A DNA stretch of 64,000 nt, taken from the NCBI GenBank assembly GCA_000499405.2, contig HG738138.1, positions 4,576,368 to 4,640,367 of the forward strand, given 5' to 3'. Under the pieces are notes generated by a model. The model worked only from the letters and a program-made list of their open reading frames with translations. It made no database searches and had not been told where the DNA came from. How positions within the stretch are numbered: position 1 is the stretch's first letter; each line of letters begins with the position of its first letter. Of the stretch, positions 37,377 to 50,915 are shown one piece after another. Made by a program: the position numbers and the translations under genes. The stretch is from Onchocerca volvulus (taxonomy: Eukaryota; Nematoda; Chromadorea; Rhabditida; Onchocercidae).

Positions 37377-40300
37377 TCAATCGCTGACATCTTGCAGTTT
37401 ACGAACGCGTGTACATGTGTGCATTTCAGCAGGACGATGTCGAGCGCATAAAGTTTTACCGCATCTGAAATATAGTAGAAATAAGAAATGTAATATTAAC
37501 AAAAGCAAACTGCTATTTGAAATATTACTCACCTGCACTGAAATGCAACTGAAAAATTGTTTAATTTGACAGCACAAGCACTGCAACGCTGCTGAGACTG
37601 ATACCCAATAAGAACTTTCTGCGCTCGTGAAACAGCTGAAGGACGACGAAATGCTGAACATGAAAAGTTTGCTTCGGTTATGCGTCGATGTGGGAGTTCA
37701 TCATCGCTTGAGGTTACATCTGAGCCCTGTGAAATTTTTTCATAATTCAAAATTCTTATACTTCTTCTTCGCTTGCACTGAACAGCGTTGAAGTGTCAAT
37801 AACAATCGCCATCAGAAAGGTGAGAGCTCAATATATACAGCGGATTTATCCCGTTAAAATGCCTAGCAACAGATTTGCTGAATTGAAAACGTTTGAGTAA
37901 ACATAAAAATAAGTTATTCTAATAAAAATAATTTACAATCATTTACATGTACTACTTGGACGAAAGGAATGTCTCGCGTAAAACCGGAAGTAGGAGACTA
38001 GGAAATACTGGTTTTCTGATATATATATAAACCTAGCTTTTTAAAATGGTTGCAAGTTCAGGCTTATAAAAATAAAGTGGGAATGATAAGTTGAGATAAC
38101 AAAGAAGTGATAAGGAATATTATACTCTATGGTGATGAGAAAGAGCTGCAAGCGGTATTCTTGGCTTGCTTCTGGCTCGAGTTCTTTGAATTGCTGTGGA
38201 TCCGTTACCCACTCCATGATGTTTACGACGTACACGCAATCTAGAAACGGCTGGTTGAAGAATTAGATTCTTCTGAATGGAACTGCTGGTGATCACGACT
38301 TGAACTGAAATGGAAGGAGAGCGGGACGCTAGTGGAAAGTAAGGATAAAGTGGCAGCAGTCGACCTGTTTTTCTCAAGCATTAAGATGAACAAGGAATGA
38401 GTATACAATATTGTATAAAGCATACCTTCTGAATTCGTTGCTGAGATCACAAACTATCATTCCAGAAGAGAATTCAGAACCATCCTCAGAATGAGTATTC
38501 AAATCGGTTGTAGGCGAAGAGGCACGCGGATGCATCATAATAAGCAGTCGATCACGAGCAGAATTATTCACTGATTCGCTATGGCAAACATTTGACGCTT
38601 CTTCTAAAGAAAAACAGTCTGAAAAAGGAACTGACTACTCTGAATTCTCCAAAATTTTTGAAAACGGAACCTTTACTAGGATTCTGACGACTTCTTCTAT
38701 CTCCACTTTTTGCTCCAGACAATGTTGCAGCTTCGAAAACCTGAAGTAACTTTTATGTCAATGCTTACGCTGGAAATTTTTTCCTGCTACTGATAAAGTT
38801 ATTGTATTTTATTGGATGAATATTTATGCAAATAAAAACCTTGGCAGAAGAGCTAATACCACTGCAAGAACAGCTTTTATCATCATCACACTCCGTATCA
38901 CCAGCAGAACTTTCTTTAGCACTTGTATCTTCTGGAGCCGAAAGCACTTGCTTCTCCTTAAATTTGATTTGTAAATCCAAGCAACAGTAGCGCTTTGTCA
39001 TCATTAATCATTGGTGAGAAACATAGAAATAACAAGATAAAATTCTTTAGATTCTGCATCATTCGTCTTCCTAATTCATAATTATAGACCAATTTGTAAT
39101 CCGAAAATGAATATTCTAACGATTGCTTGAGGTGGATATTTTGCGGCTCCATTTTGGAAAGATCAAATTATTTGAGTGGAAGAATGCAGTTTCAATCCCC
39201 AAGAATGATGACTGACTATTACACCGCCCATAATACTTTTTAAAAAAATTGCAAAAAATAAAAAAGAAACATCGGAACAAACATTTCTTGGTTTCGCTAC
39301 CAATCAGTGACCCACTTATTAGATGCATATTGCACGGAACTCTTACCTATGTAGTATCTACATATAAATTATCAATTGTCCACTTCACTATATCGATAAT
39401 GTGAAACCCACGCTAGCATTTACAGTCGGTTTCGCTGAAGCATTCTGTTTCATCTGCCGTCTCAACTCGCACATTCGAAATAGGGTTCGACGATTTTCAT
39501 CTAAATTCTGTTCATCGAACAAACGTAATTTTTCCCAACAATCCTCTTTATTCCTGCAATTATAAGCTCTAGAATTTCGAATCTTTCAAAATACTCAAAT
39601 ATATTAATGGTAAGACTTTCTAAGTAACATATAAACTAAACAAAAAGAGGCTTTCCAGAAATTTAAGCTTAAAGTCTATGCTAAGTATCTTACCATGTAA
39701 TTGTCATAATTACAATAAGAAAAACGCTAAAAAATTGGGAGAACGAACTGTTCAGCTTGTACAGAACATGGAACTGCTGAGAGTTTTTCAGAAACTGTTA
39801 ATGCCAGCGGTCCCGATCGTGTGATGACTACTAGACGCACCAGTGAGTTACTTCGGATGCCAAGTTCATATAGCAGTGTTTGTCCACATAATTCTGATAA
39901 CGACAAATCGTCGAAAATTAGACCTTGATGATAAGGAAAGAGACCTGTGCGATGCCAGATTTTCATCTAAAGTTCGCAAATTTTGAAGTTACTGTATTTA
40001 TCACTGATTACGACAATGAAATAGTTAATTCATTAAGAATTACAAAGCTTTATGCATATCAATTTCGATTTGTTACATAGTGATAGCGGACAACATACAA
40101 CGATTCCAGAAACAAAGAAATTACATATAAACAGTTCATAAACTGCTAAAAAGATGCATAATATTAGGTAAATGTTTTGTATGTAAAGTGAAATGTTGGA
40201 TATAAGCTGTACAGGAAAGGAAGACTAGTCATGGATTCATTCCGCGAATGCCTAATGTTCAGTGAAATTAGAGTAACCAGCATTTCTGCTCCATGTGAAA

Positions 40301-40580
40301 CAAATGTAATACTTGTCAAACAAATCTAAAATCCCACACTGACTTTAACTGATAGGCAAGCACTAGTTCAAATCGTAATAGCTTAATATGCGGAAGGATT
40401 AGTTACCTTTAAACTGTCAATAGTCTCGCATAATGTTACACTCTCTTCCCACTTCTGTCCCGTTACTGATGAAATTGATATTGTGAAGTTTTTCATACTG
40501 TTGTAATCCATGGGTGAATTGGTCTGTTTGTTAATGGAACAGTCATCATTCGATGACATTCTTGATATCCTGGAATTCAT
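37377..40580 (-). CDS. ZFAND4-like protein: ubiquitin-like domain plus AN1 zinc finger
   Basis: Nine exons: 40580-40407, 39966-39749, 39553-39412, 38956-38840, 38740-38677, 38618-38426, 38285-38126, 37726-37533, 37464-37377. They join with consistent phase to 449 codons plus stop. Residues about 25-110 form a ubiquitin-like fold (NFTISISSVTGQKWEESVTL ... GLFPYHQGLIFDDLSLSELC ... LRLVVITRSGP). The C-terminus is an AN1 finger: CSACAVKLNNFSVAFQCRCG, then KTLCARHRPAEMHTC, with all ligand spacings kept. The middle is Ser/Glu-rich. This order is that of animal ZFAND4 (ANUBL1); AN1/ubiquitin-like proteins act in ubiquitin and proteasome pathways, but this member's role is unknown. A second ATG at 40559 follows GAATTCCAG, a likely trans-splice site, giving a protein seven residues shorter. 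For exon 7 the acceptor at 38286 was chosen because the one at 38305 leads to a stop. Confidence 0.86.
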
Positions 40581-42313
40581 CAATGAGTTGTAGTTGGCAA
40601 TTTCAATAACAACAACATAGTAATAGCTTCCAAACGATGTGCCATTCTCGTATCACATCATTCTCTTGTTTTTATTTGGATCTTTGATCTTTCTCGGTGA
40701 AATTTCCTATTGCTATCATGAAAATGTTTGCATTAATACGGTAAAAACCTTCACTAACAGCTGGAAAGCAAAGCACTCTGAATCTTTCAAAGAACTTCAC
40801 TAATAGCTAGAAAGCAAAAAGATACGAAGTATTTTCGAGCTATCCATGCTGTTAACCTACAATTAACCTCGTTAATTCGACAAATTCCCAACACCTTACA
40901 ACCTACCAACAACGAAAAAATGAATGCTCATTACAGAGCCATCGAGATTGCTTCACCGTTTTCATTCATTAGCCAACCGCGAAATACTGACCGGCCGCTT
41001 TGTTGCCAGCTCAAAAACCGACACTGGAATTAATGAAATGGTTTAACGAGCGTTTTTGAATTTTGAATTTCGAATTCCCCTTCCTTTCATCCATCCCATT
41101 CGCGTGGCGTTGGTATCATTTGAAGAAACAAGAAATCCCGTAATCCATTCACCTCTCCTTCAGAATTTAGAATTTACGTGAGGTTCAGGATGGTGCACAA
41201 AGTTGCAAAGGACCATTTGTCACCTTATTTTCTTTTTTCGGTAATTTCTTTGAAATTGCTGGTTTTAGTAGAATTTTCCTTTCTTTTTGATTATATTTCT
41301 AATTACGATTTCACCGTATTTTTGTTGAAATAATCCAATCAGAGAATCATCTTTACTCTTAAAAGCTCCTATATAGCACATCTCGTGATAATAGTAACAA
41401 TATGTGCTTCGCAAGCATTTTCTCCAGCATAAAGCGTCCTTCAAGATAACTACAATAACCGAACAACTATGTATGTACTTGTCGAATATATCAATCCATT
41501 GGTCTGTGTTTATGTTTTCTTCGCACAATTTTAATTGAACTTAAAAAACTATGTCAGATAAGTTTTTGACCGTACTGGGAGTTCTTGCCATTGACATGTT
41601 ATTGAATACTCTGATATGTTTTTGAAGATATTCGTTTCATATATCTGTTGTACCTTTTCTAACGTAATCACTCTCGTAAGAGGATTAATTTACATTTTCT
41701 GGATTCAGTTGGAATATCTGGACGTTCACTATTTTATACTAGAATTATGATTTTAAAGAGTGCTTGTTATTGAGAAAATTATCCGCCGTTAAAATTGATT
41801 TGGGACATGCTTCTCATTGGAAATTTCATGTACTGAATGTCTTTCAGATAAATATCATATGTTAACTTGGGAAAGATTTTGTACATCGAATCAAATATTT
41901 CTTTTAAATTGCTTACGAGAAATATATTTGTACAGTGAAAATGTGAAGAACACAGTTTTGCGGATCACATGCAACAAGTGTATTTACTAGATGAGAAAAT
42001 GCGGACTATACGGAGTCTACATGGACGGTATTTCACTTTTCAGCGTCATTTATGTTATCAAATGCTCCATAAGGGATCATTATGAAGCACAGAGTTAGTG
42101 GGAGTACCAAATTTCTGTACTATTATTTTTATTATTTTGCAGCAAAACGGTGGTAAAATCAGAATATTTTGTTTACCTAGATGTATGACGGAAATGAGTC
42201 AAAGCGAAAAAATATTTTTGCACAGATTGATTATATGGTAATAAAGGGCTGATAGGCGTAAGGTGGCAGAGACTTCGCGATATATTTTGTGGTTAGAAAC
42301 AACATAATAATGT
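40581..42313. other. Intergenic gap; nothing recognised beyond a short repeat
   Basis: 1.7 kb between the 3' end of the frizzled-related gene and the 5' end of the ZFAND4-like gene (same strand). It holds a two-copy repeat, CTTCACTAACAGCTGGAAAG at 40749 and a variant at 40795. No conserved ORF was seen. Confidence 0.6.
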
Positions 42314-45058
42314 TCAGTGACCTTTGCGGTGAAGGCTTCGGCGATAGGCACTTTCCCTTATTTCCCTTCCTAGGGATTGGCAATTCAATTTACGGAAGCT
42401 TCGGATGGCTCTTTTGAAAGGCTGAAAATAAGCATTGAATCATTCCAAAAATTATGAACATTAAGATTCCAAGATATTTTACCTTTAAGATCTACAATAT
42501 GAAGAATCTTTACATTGCAATGCTTCATGACTGAAATACTAGAATATTCATGAAGTATTGTCTTGAATTTCTCTACTTTTATCTCATATATGACTCATTT
42601 ATTATGAGATTGCTAACCTTGTCGGCATTTCTCCAGGGTAGTATCAGATTTGCAATAAAATCGCCTCTATCATTTTGATCAGCCATAATGAGAAAGCGTA
42701 GATCTCCTGTTCCGCTGAAATGGCAAGGACACCCGCGATTGGCAGAAAAATGAATGACCGTATCTCGACCTACTGATCTGAAAAATGGCTCACGGAATAA
42801 ATGTTGATATACTACATCTTTGTACAGAACTAAGAAGAAAAATTAAGTTATATGGTATGAGATAGATTCAAAAAATGATTCAGGACGATCTGTTCAATTC
42901 ATTCTTATCTACTTTTTCAAGTCTGATTTTGAATCATTCTGACATTATAAACTTGTAGTAACTATTCGATCAAAACTCCAGAAGATCGCATCTACTACTC
43001 CTTGTAAACGTTTCACATAGCGCTCTAATCAATCCTACCATAATTTCGCTTCCTTCATTCCGTAATCAATTCCAATTATTTCTCTGCATTCCATGTTACC
43101 TCTGTTGCGTAAAAGTTGTTTTCGACTACTAAACTTTCTGATTTACATGCGAATAGTTCTTTATTCTTCCTAATGTTATCACTGCTCATTGTAAATTTAC
43201 TGGTGCTACGTGTGGCCCAGTTTCATCGATTAATTATTGTTGATTGCACTCTTCACTTTAGAAGGAATACCTTGACCTTTAATGCTTGGAAAGCAGACAA
43301 GGAATGGCCAAAAGGGAAGTTTTAAATAGAGAAACTGTAGAAACAATGAGGAGAACAAAAAAGCACCTGCGTCTATCAGATCTCTTGAGCGAACGTGCCT
43401 TTCGTACACTCACGTATGATTTATTGATGCCTCCGATTCGTGCTTTCACTACTGTAATATCTTCTTTCTTTTTTAAATTGTTAATGAATAATTGGGGTTG
43501 AACTCTCAGTAAATCACCAGTTCTGATATTATTTTATCTAAATATTCACTGTATCTTTGAAGCAAATCTCCCAACCTCCACCATTTGTTACTTGAAGACA
43601 ATTTCATTATGCTAAAAGGTGTATTTCGAATGTCTAGGCATTTTTTAAAGATGTATAATGCAACAAGATGGAATTGTTTTTAGAAATTAAACATAATCAT
43701 ATAATATGAGGAAAGTGAAAATGAGGCTTACAAAGAGGATCAGATGAAATTAAAGAAGAGAAGGTTTTTCAAAAAGCAGAAGAATGTGAAATGGAAACCT
43801 ATTTGAGATCGACAATAATGATCGAGTATATTCTCGTATGTGCTGACCTGACTGCACGATGAACACGTATCACTAAGGTCTGAAAATATGACGAGCTGAG
43901 ATATCAATCGGTGAACGATGAAAGAACGCCGCCTGACAGCTCGTCGACGCGCGGCACCCTTAGTAATATTGCGCCTGCCTTTGCTGCCTACCCTGTCACT
44001 AGCAGCCCCAATACTAACCCCTTAATTCCAAGTCTGAGCACTTCCAACAAATCCCCAAAGGCAAACTATTCGTTACACATTTACCCACTTTCATAATATC
44101 AGATCAGATTTGAAATAATAATGGACGGATCTCTGAGGATATGCAAGGATAAGCAAGTATCGCGCACTAGAAGTAGTAGTATTAGCCAAGTGAAACAGAC
44201 TTGTTGCCTTCTCTGATACAGCACCAATGCACATGTCGTTATCCTTTGGATATTTATTGCAGGATAGCATTTCCGGCCATGGAAAACCGTATTGCCTCAT
44301 TCTATTTTCACATCCCTGAAAAATATGCTATTTCGGTTCCTTAACTTTCTCCGGATTCAGTTTCTTACGAATTGAATAACATTTGAAGCAAATTATACCT
44401 GTTGAACAGCAGTACATAAGGACTGACATGGCAAGATTTCGCGATCCATTGTTGCCAGACAAACTGGTGCAAACAGTGAACATAAGAATAGCTGAAATGT
44501 AGTCAATTAAAAGTAATTTCTAATGAACACCGAATCATACTGATTGGTATGCCGTAACCTTATTCCGCTTGGATTGAATGAATGGGTAAAAACCTGTGTA
44601 TCCGGATGACAATTTAACCGATGCAATGGTATCCACGGCGCTGCTTGTTCTATCACTTCATCCACTGTTTCATGCTCCAACAAATTTGGTAAACGCATTG
44701 TTGAATACTGAAAATTATTGATTAACTTGTCAACTTGATTAACTAGTAAAAGTACTGTTTAGTGAAGAGTCAATGATTATAAAGATTTTTCTTTTATATT
44801 GAAAATGAAACTATATAAATTTCAGATAAAGAAAGAAGGGAAAAGAAGGATGATGGATCAGAAGGGTGAATGGTTTTGGCTTTTTTTTTTGTTGTACAGC
44901 TTACTTACTTGTATACCGTAACAAAGCGTCAAATTTCTTGGTATATCGACACATTTTGGTGAGGATGGTCGATCAGACGTGAGCATTGCCCATGACTCGG
45001 AAATATAAGCGTAAGTCCCGAGGGGAAGGAAAAGCAGAAGCAACTCGTTCAGTGCCAT
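42314..45058 (-). CDS. sfrp-1: Secreted frizzled-related protein (CRD + netrin-like domain)
   Basis: Extracellular Wnt modulator. Seven exons: 45058-44909, 44707-44594, 44491-44399, 44315-44201, 43451-43367, 42777-42618, 42421-42314; 274 codons plus stop, all in phase. Residues 1-20 are a signal peptide (MALNELLLLFLPLGTYAY). The cysteine-rich domain has all ten cysteines: KCVDIPRNLTLC, MRLPNLLEHET, RLNC, FLCSLFAPVC, LPCQSLC, GCENRM, YGFPWPEMLSCNKYP, MCIG. The second half is the netrin-like domain, with VKARIGGINKSYVSVRKA, GCPCHFSGTGDLRFLIMAD and a basic end, PFKRAIRSFRKLNC. There is no transmembrane segment after the CRD, so it is not a Frizzled receptor. For exon 6 the acceptor TTTTTCAG (ending 42778) was preferred over one at 42830 because only it fits the phase. 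Confidence 0.92.
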
Positions 45059-45619
45059 CAGTCCGGACAAGACTAGCCCATTGGTGCATCCAATCCTGCA
45101 ATCAGTGCTGTACCGCCCACTTCGGCAAACGTTTCTCCAATCACAATTTGTTGATGATGGTGCTTGTCAACAATATCCTTTTCAACAATCGTCAAATCTC
45201 TTCACCAATCATACCTTAATTCTCGTCTTTCAAAATTTCTCGATCAGTTGGATGCTGATGATATGCACGTTGCATGTTGACACATTATGCTACCCGAGGG
45301 AATACATACAGCTACTAATTATTCTACAGCTTATAATTATTTCATTCTTATCAGCAAGTAAAATAAAATAATAAAGCATAAAGCATCTATAAGATAAATC
45401 ACAGTCTTGCGGATATCGCCGCTAACAATTTGCACACCACTGATAACATCCATATTAACAAACAATCTGGATCACAGCAATATCTATTATATCACTCCGT
45501 TTTCATATTATTTCCATATCATCCAAATCCTATATCAGAAAAGCCATTTAAATAACAAACAATTTATTTGACTACTTCATCCTTACATTTATTTCACTTA
45601 TCTATTTATATCTATAATC

Positions 45620-45679
45620 GGTCAATAAACTCAACTATTGGTCATAAAGGTCAGCTATTCGTCATTAAGATCAACTCTT
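45620..45679. repeat. Degenerate 20-base tandem repeat, three units
   Basis: GGTCAATAAACTCAACTATT, then two variants of the same unit, each 20 bases long. Confidence 0.75.
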
Positions 45680-46849
45680 CATCACTTCAATAGCTATTGT
45701 TTTGCCTGCTAATTTATATTAATTTCACTTCCACTACACATATTTATTCAGTTATTGAATCATTTAGTCGAATTGCACTGCTCATATTTTGACAATGACA
45801 TCCCCAAGGAATATTAAAAGTGTAACATAAGGATCAATTATTCAAAAAATATATTGCCGAAATTTCGGCACAAATATATTATTAACTTTATAGACAATAT
45901 ATTTGTGCAGAAATTTTAACAATATTTTTTTTCTTAACACCAATATTTAATAATTTATATTCATCCAAAAGATGCATTATCGAAGTTTCTGCGCAAATGG
46001 ATGTACCTAAATATAAGATTATTTTGTGTCAAGATCATCTTCATTTTTTCATACTTGCAAGAATATTTTCTTCATTATATTCATTTCTTCGGTGATAAGC
46101 TGACACTCTGTTTTTCTTGATATCAATATTTAATAATTCCAAAAATTTTTTGCGAAAATTAACGCATCATTAAGCCGAGCGATAATTTCCCTTTCAGTAC
46201 GATACTGTAGAAGCTATTGGTATGTCAAGCAAAATAGGACCATACTGTCGTTTTTAAATTGATTTTCTTCCAGTTCCGATGTCCAAACTTCTATCATTTT
46301 TACAAAAAATCTCTATAGACATGAGCCGAACGATCCTTTTCTTCATGATATTAATTTAATCAGTAGTTTCTTTATACAAATAATTTTTTTATAAAAGCTT
46401 TTTTTCTACCATGATAATAAATAAAGTAATAAATAATTAAAAAATAAATAGAATAATTTATGGTAAAGATTTCTAAAACAATTAGTATGAATTTCTGTAA
46501 GTAATATTTTTTCATTGGTAATAATTAAGTTTTTTTTTTTTTTCATTGCTTTTTATTAGCAGTACTTTTATTGAAATGTGTGAAATGGATGTTGGAACGA
46601 GATAAGACTCTCGCTCGCTCTTTTTTTTTCATAATATCATTCCACTTGACCAACTATTTCTGCAACATACTATATTGAGAAATTACAATAAGCACATCGC
46701 TATTTCATTAAGATCCCAGTCAACGTTATACAAAGGCACATCATCGTCGCACTTTTTCAAATATCCATTTTTATGGTTGAGCGGTGGTTAGAGTGAGTGG
46801 TCAAGTATGTCAAATGAGGGGAGGAGGATCCAACATTCTGTTTTTTTTC

Positions 46850-46895
46850 ATCTGAAATCACTAAATGTAAATTTTAAATCTGAAATCACTAAATG
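46850..46895. repeat. Exact 18-base direct repeat
   Basis: ATCTGAAATCACTAAATG at 46850-46867 and again at 46878-46895. Confidence 0.85.
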
Positions 46896-48369
46896 CATTT
46901 TGCTTGTAAAAGATGTTACGAATAGATTGATTTTCAGTACTAGCGTATGTCAATTTCATATCAAATGAATCAAAATTTTGCAACTCTAGTTGAGGAGGTG
47001 TTAAGAATTCTCGTATATCATTTCTCTAATATATTTCAATATTTATCGCTGATGTAGATTCATCTGTTATGAATTTTATATTGTTCAGTATGTTGCTGGA
47101 CATTCAGTACTGCATTGTTTGCTGTTATTTCTCATCAAGCAACGAATTGGTGACTTATAGTACGTCTAAATAAGTCAGAATATAAGAAGCATTATTGTAT
47201 TTTGCAGGTGAATGAGAAAAGAATCTTAAACACGCAACATATTCATTATTACGGATATCCCTTTAGATATCTACGTGGTTTTAACGTACATCAGTTTCGT
47301 AACAATAGGTATTGCTATATACATAAGTTTAGTGATCAGGAACCTTACACAATTATTATTTCAATTTCATCTAACTCCTACTAGGATGAATTCTGTTCCC
47401 AATTTTTATACTTGCGCAATCAATTTAATGTGAGAAGTTTCACAGCATTTGCAGGCAGGATTTCACGACTTGATATCTTGTGGATTATATATCATGCCAT
47501 CTTGTTTTTCAGTGATATATACATATGTATATATATAATTTAATTTCAAAATGACATTGCAACTTTGAAATTCGATCTTCACCACTTTTTCGAAATTAGG
47601 CCTGCATCAAACACACATTACTGTTTGTTAGTAAATTTTGAGTGATACGGTTGGAAAATTTCTAGGCAATCGAAATAGCATATTCGATATCCAATTGCAA
47701 CAAGTAATAGCATTGCTTTTATTTCTGGCATTTTATCTATAATGTAAAAATTTACTCAATTGGAAATAACGAGTAAATAATATGGTGTTGTTTGCCTAGT
47801 TTCATCTTAGACAATATAAGATGGAACAAGATAAAATGCAATATAAAAATGCCCATAATGACTCCATGATAGGAACAAACTGAAACATCTTTAAAAATTG
47901 ATGTGCGGGATTGAACTTGGTGAACTAGGTGTTGTGTGCAGTTTGAAGGTTTTTTCAAAATCCGTATATTGCAAGAGCAAAATCTGGTTGTAATCAAATG
48001 TCAAAATCCATTTTTCATTGTCTTTCGTAACACGTTTGTTAATATGTGGATGAGAAATAAAGTTCGCAGTCACGATGTTATTGTTAGTTAGTCCACAATG
48101 TTTGGAGGTACTATAGAGTGTACTTCATCTTATTTTGAACTGTTGTATGTTCTCGGGACAAACTATATTACTTACATTCGCAGCATTAGCTATGTGACTT
48201 TTAGTTTTTTATACAGTTGTTTGTACTTGCAATGTTGCTACTTTTCTTTATAATTCAACAAACTACTTAACAAGTATTTATCGACACTATTTACTGAAAA
48301 TTTTAGATCTTGTAGCTCGTGGCAAACTGCTGCAGTAACAGTCTGAGAAGTGAGCAATTTACAAACTCC

Positions 48370-49769
48370 ATGTTTTCGCTGATGTGCAACTTACGCCGCA
48401 TATCTTTGGCTAAAGTGAATCCAACCTTCAGGTATCTAATGGTCTTCCAAAAATAAAGAAGAGTGGTGCTGACCGGAATGGAATGGGGAAGATTAGTAGT
48501 TATGGAAAATGAATGTCAATTGTTATAGATACTATGCTGCAATAAAAACTGCAGAATCGCACAGAAAGTCTGAGCGTCTTCCTCCGGGATTCGGTAAAAC
48601 GACACCATTTAGTTTATTCATCAAGGAGAATTTCGCATCAAGAAAAAACGAACAGCCTACAGAAGTTTTCAGTAACCTTACCAAGCAATGGAAAAATTTG
48701 AACGAGGCCGATAAGATGGTTTGTGTTATCATTTTTCTAATCCGGAAAGCGGAACTTGACCATATTACTTTCCAAAAATCTGGCATTCTGGGTCTTTTTT
48801 CTGTCTCAGAATCTGTGAGGTTGCCTCTTCCAGTTATTAGTGTAACTACATATTGTTAGCCCAAAGTCACTGAGAAGTTGTTCCTTCCTAATTGCTTGTG
48901 ATCCTACCTTACACATTATATTCATTTCTGGCTTCCGGTAAAATCTGTTCGAGCATTTATGCTTACGTATCATTTTTGGATAGAAAATAGATGGTATCTG
49001 AATTAAAACTACATTTGCACGAAATTCTCTGATAGGCCTGGCCAGTAATGAAAATCTTCAAAGTATTTTATTGGGGAAATAAGAAACAAATTTGTGGGTT
49101 ATAGAAATATGTTGATGAAGCTTCACGAATAAATGAAGAAAAAAGATCAAAATTCGAATCGATGAGTGAAACAGAGAAGGAGGAGCTCCGTGAACAAGCT
49201 AAGAATTTGAGGGAGGCTCGTTTAAAACGGCGAATACGCTTGGAAAGAAGGAAAGTGTGTTCAATCACTTAATTTTTTTCAATTTCGAAAGGAACAAGTT
49301 GCGTTACGCTTACGCACTTACGTAACTTTTTTTTCATATCGAATGGACAATATTTAAGTCAAAATATATCGGAACAAAATGAATTTTGACAATTGTAGTA
49401 GTGTATAATTCTAGAAGCGAGAAGGTCAACGGCAAATGTCGGGCTGGATGCTTTTTGTGAAGGAGAAAGCTGTGAAAGGGGTTGCTGACATTGGTAAAAA
49501 GCAGCAAGATATTATTAGAGAATTGGCAGTTGTCTGGAAGTCACTTCCCAAATCTGAGAAAGATGTAAGTTTTTCGAATATACGCATTCAAGGCATATTT
49601 ATGATGTTTCAGAAATTTAGTATTTTTATGAAGAATTAATAAGTTATATGATGTTCTGGAATATTAGGTAGTGCTAGCTCATGCTTATTTTAAAATCGGA
49701 TAGACTAATTTGTAGGCATACAATGAGCGAGCGAAAATTCTTTCAAACGATGGAGAAATATGTGATTGA
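48370..49769 (+). CDS. hmg-5: Mitochondrial TFAM-like protein with two HMG boxes (HMG-5)
   Basis: Five exons: 48370-48431, 48529-48718, 49105-49254, 49415-49564, 49716-49769; 201 codons plus stop, close to C. elegans HMG-5. Residues 1-21 (MFSLMCNLRRISLAKVNPTF) look like a mitochondrial targeting peptide: basic, no acids. HMG box A begins LPPGFGKTTPFSLFIKENFA and includes LTKQWKNLNEADKM and KYVDEASRINEEKRSKFESM. A basic linker (REARLKRRIRLERRK) separates it from box B (MSGWMLFVKEKAV ... IIRELAVVWKSLPKSEKD). Family role: binds, bends and packages mitochondrial DNA. The second exon acceptor (TTGTTATAG) was chosen because a nearby CTGCAG leads to a stop. Confidence 0.9.
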
Positions 49770-50915
49770 ATGTTTGTGTTTCACAGTTATCTCTTTACTG
49801 GTAAGTTATGATTTCGCTGATGTGGATAGTATATCTTCTTCGTCCAGTGTATTTCGACCCATTGTTATCTCTACAGCTCATAGCAAACTAAATTTCTCAC
49901 GTTTCGTGACCCTTTTATATTTAATTGGAAGATTGAAAGCCACTGGATGCAAGCTTGTTATTATGAAATAACATTAATAGCCGTTTTGAATTTATGAAGA
50001 AAAAAGGAAGAACAACTAGAATAGAAGAAGAGAAGGAAAATAATTGAATAAGCAATCTGTAGCGTGACAATACACATATCCATGTGTTCAACAGCTTTGA
50101 TTTTTTAGCTCATTACTGTTCTCTTGATTTTCATTTATTAGAAGACTGTGCAAGCATGCCATTTTTTAAACTGACCTCAGTGCTTCTGCTTCCAATTTTC
50201 AGTGGTCCGGAATCTAGTGCTGTTAATTTAGTTGGTCATGCACGATGCATACTCAAGTCCTACACTCAGAAGTCTTTTTTTTAAGTCGTAGAAAAAAGTT
50301 TCTAAAAGAACTACTTAGCAGTAGTGAGGATGTGAATACATTATCTGCATGTTTTGCTCTATATATTGCGATTTGATATGTACTTGATAATATTGCTTTG
50401 TTATTAGATAACAACAAAAAAAGGAAGTGGAAGGTAGAAAGAAGGCTAGTCAAAATTATTGTTTCGAAGTCAGATAAAGTAATTGGTATATGTGAAGTGC
50501 TTCTAAAAGCTAAATATTGTCTAATATATTTGTGGACTGTAATGAGCTATGATACCTTTATTTCTCGTGCTAATATTCTTGTACCATAATATGATGTTTA
50601 AACGGAACTGTTTGTCATTTGTTCACTGATTATATTACAATGTTCTTATCGATTTTATATTGACTTTGACTGGTTTAAAGATCCTTATATTCCATTCTTT
50701 TTGGTGGTGGATGTTCACTTTCACTTATAACTTTCATTTATGTGAAACTACCTTCTCTCTCCAAGTTATATTTTAAAGTCTTCAATTTCGACCTATATCT
50801 AATCGTCTTTTCACAAAGTATTCAAAGCAGTGTATAAATTTTTATTCCAGAGGATATGTAATTAATATTTAAACTGTACTTTTCAAGATTATTTAATAAA
50901 ACTGTAGTCCACGAA
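49770..50915. other. Intergenic gap; nothing recognised
   Basis: 1.1 kb between two plus-strand genes. Short plus-strand ORFs show no conserved features. The gap is too long for a typical nematode operon. Confidence 0.55.

Larger units (their letters stand above)
45059..48369. other. Divergent intergenic region; no gene recognised
   Basis: 3.3 kb very AT-rich region between the start of the frizzled-related gene (minus) and the start of the HMG-box gene (plus); both promoters should lie here. Contains a degenerate 20-base tandem repeat (45620-45679) and an 18-base direct repeat at 46850 and 46878. ORFs are short and unconvincing. Confidence 0.6.

Noticed and set aside
38286..38306. Acceptor at 38305 for exon 7 of the ZFAND4-like gene, which would make the gene broken
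   Set aside because: The acceptor at 38286 restores a continuous frame into the AN1 finger.
42778..42830. Earlier acceptor for the frizzled-related netrin-domain exon
   Set aside because: It does not fit the phase of the exon before it; the TTTTTCAG site at 42778 does.
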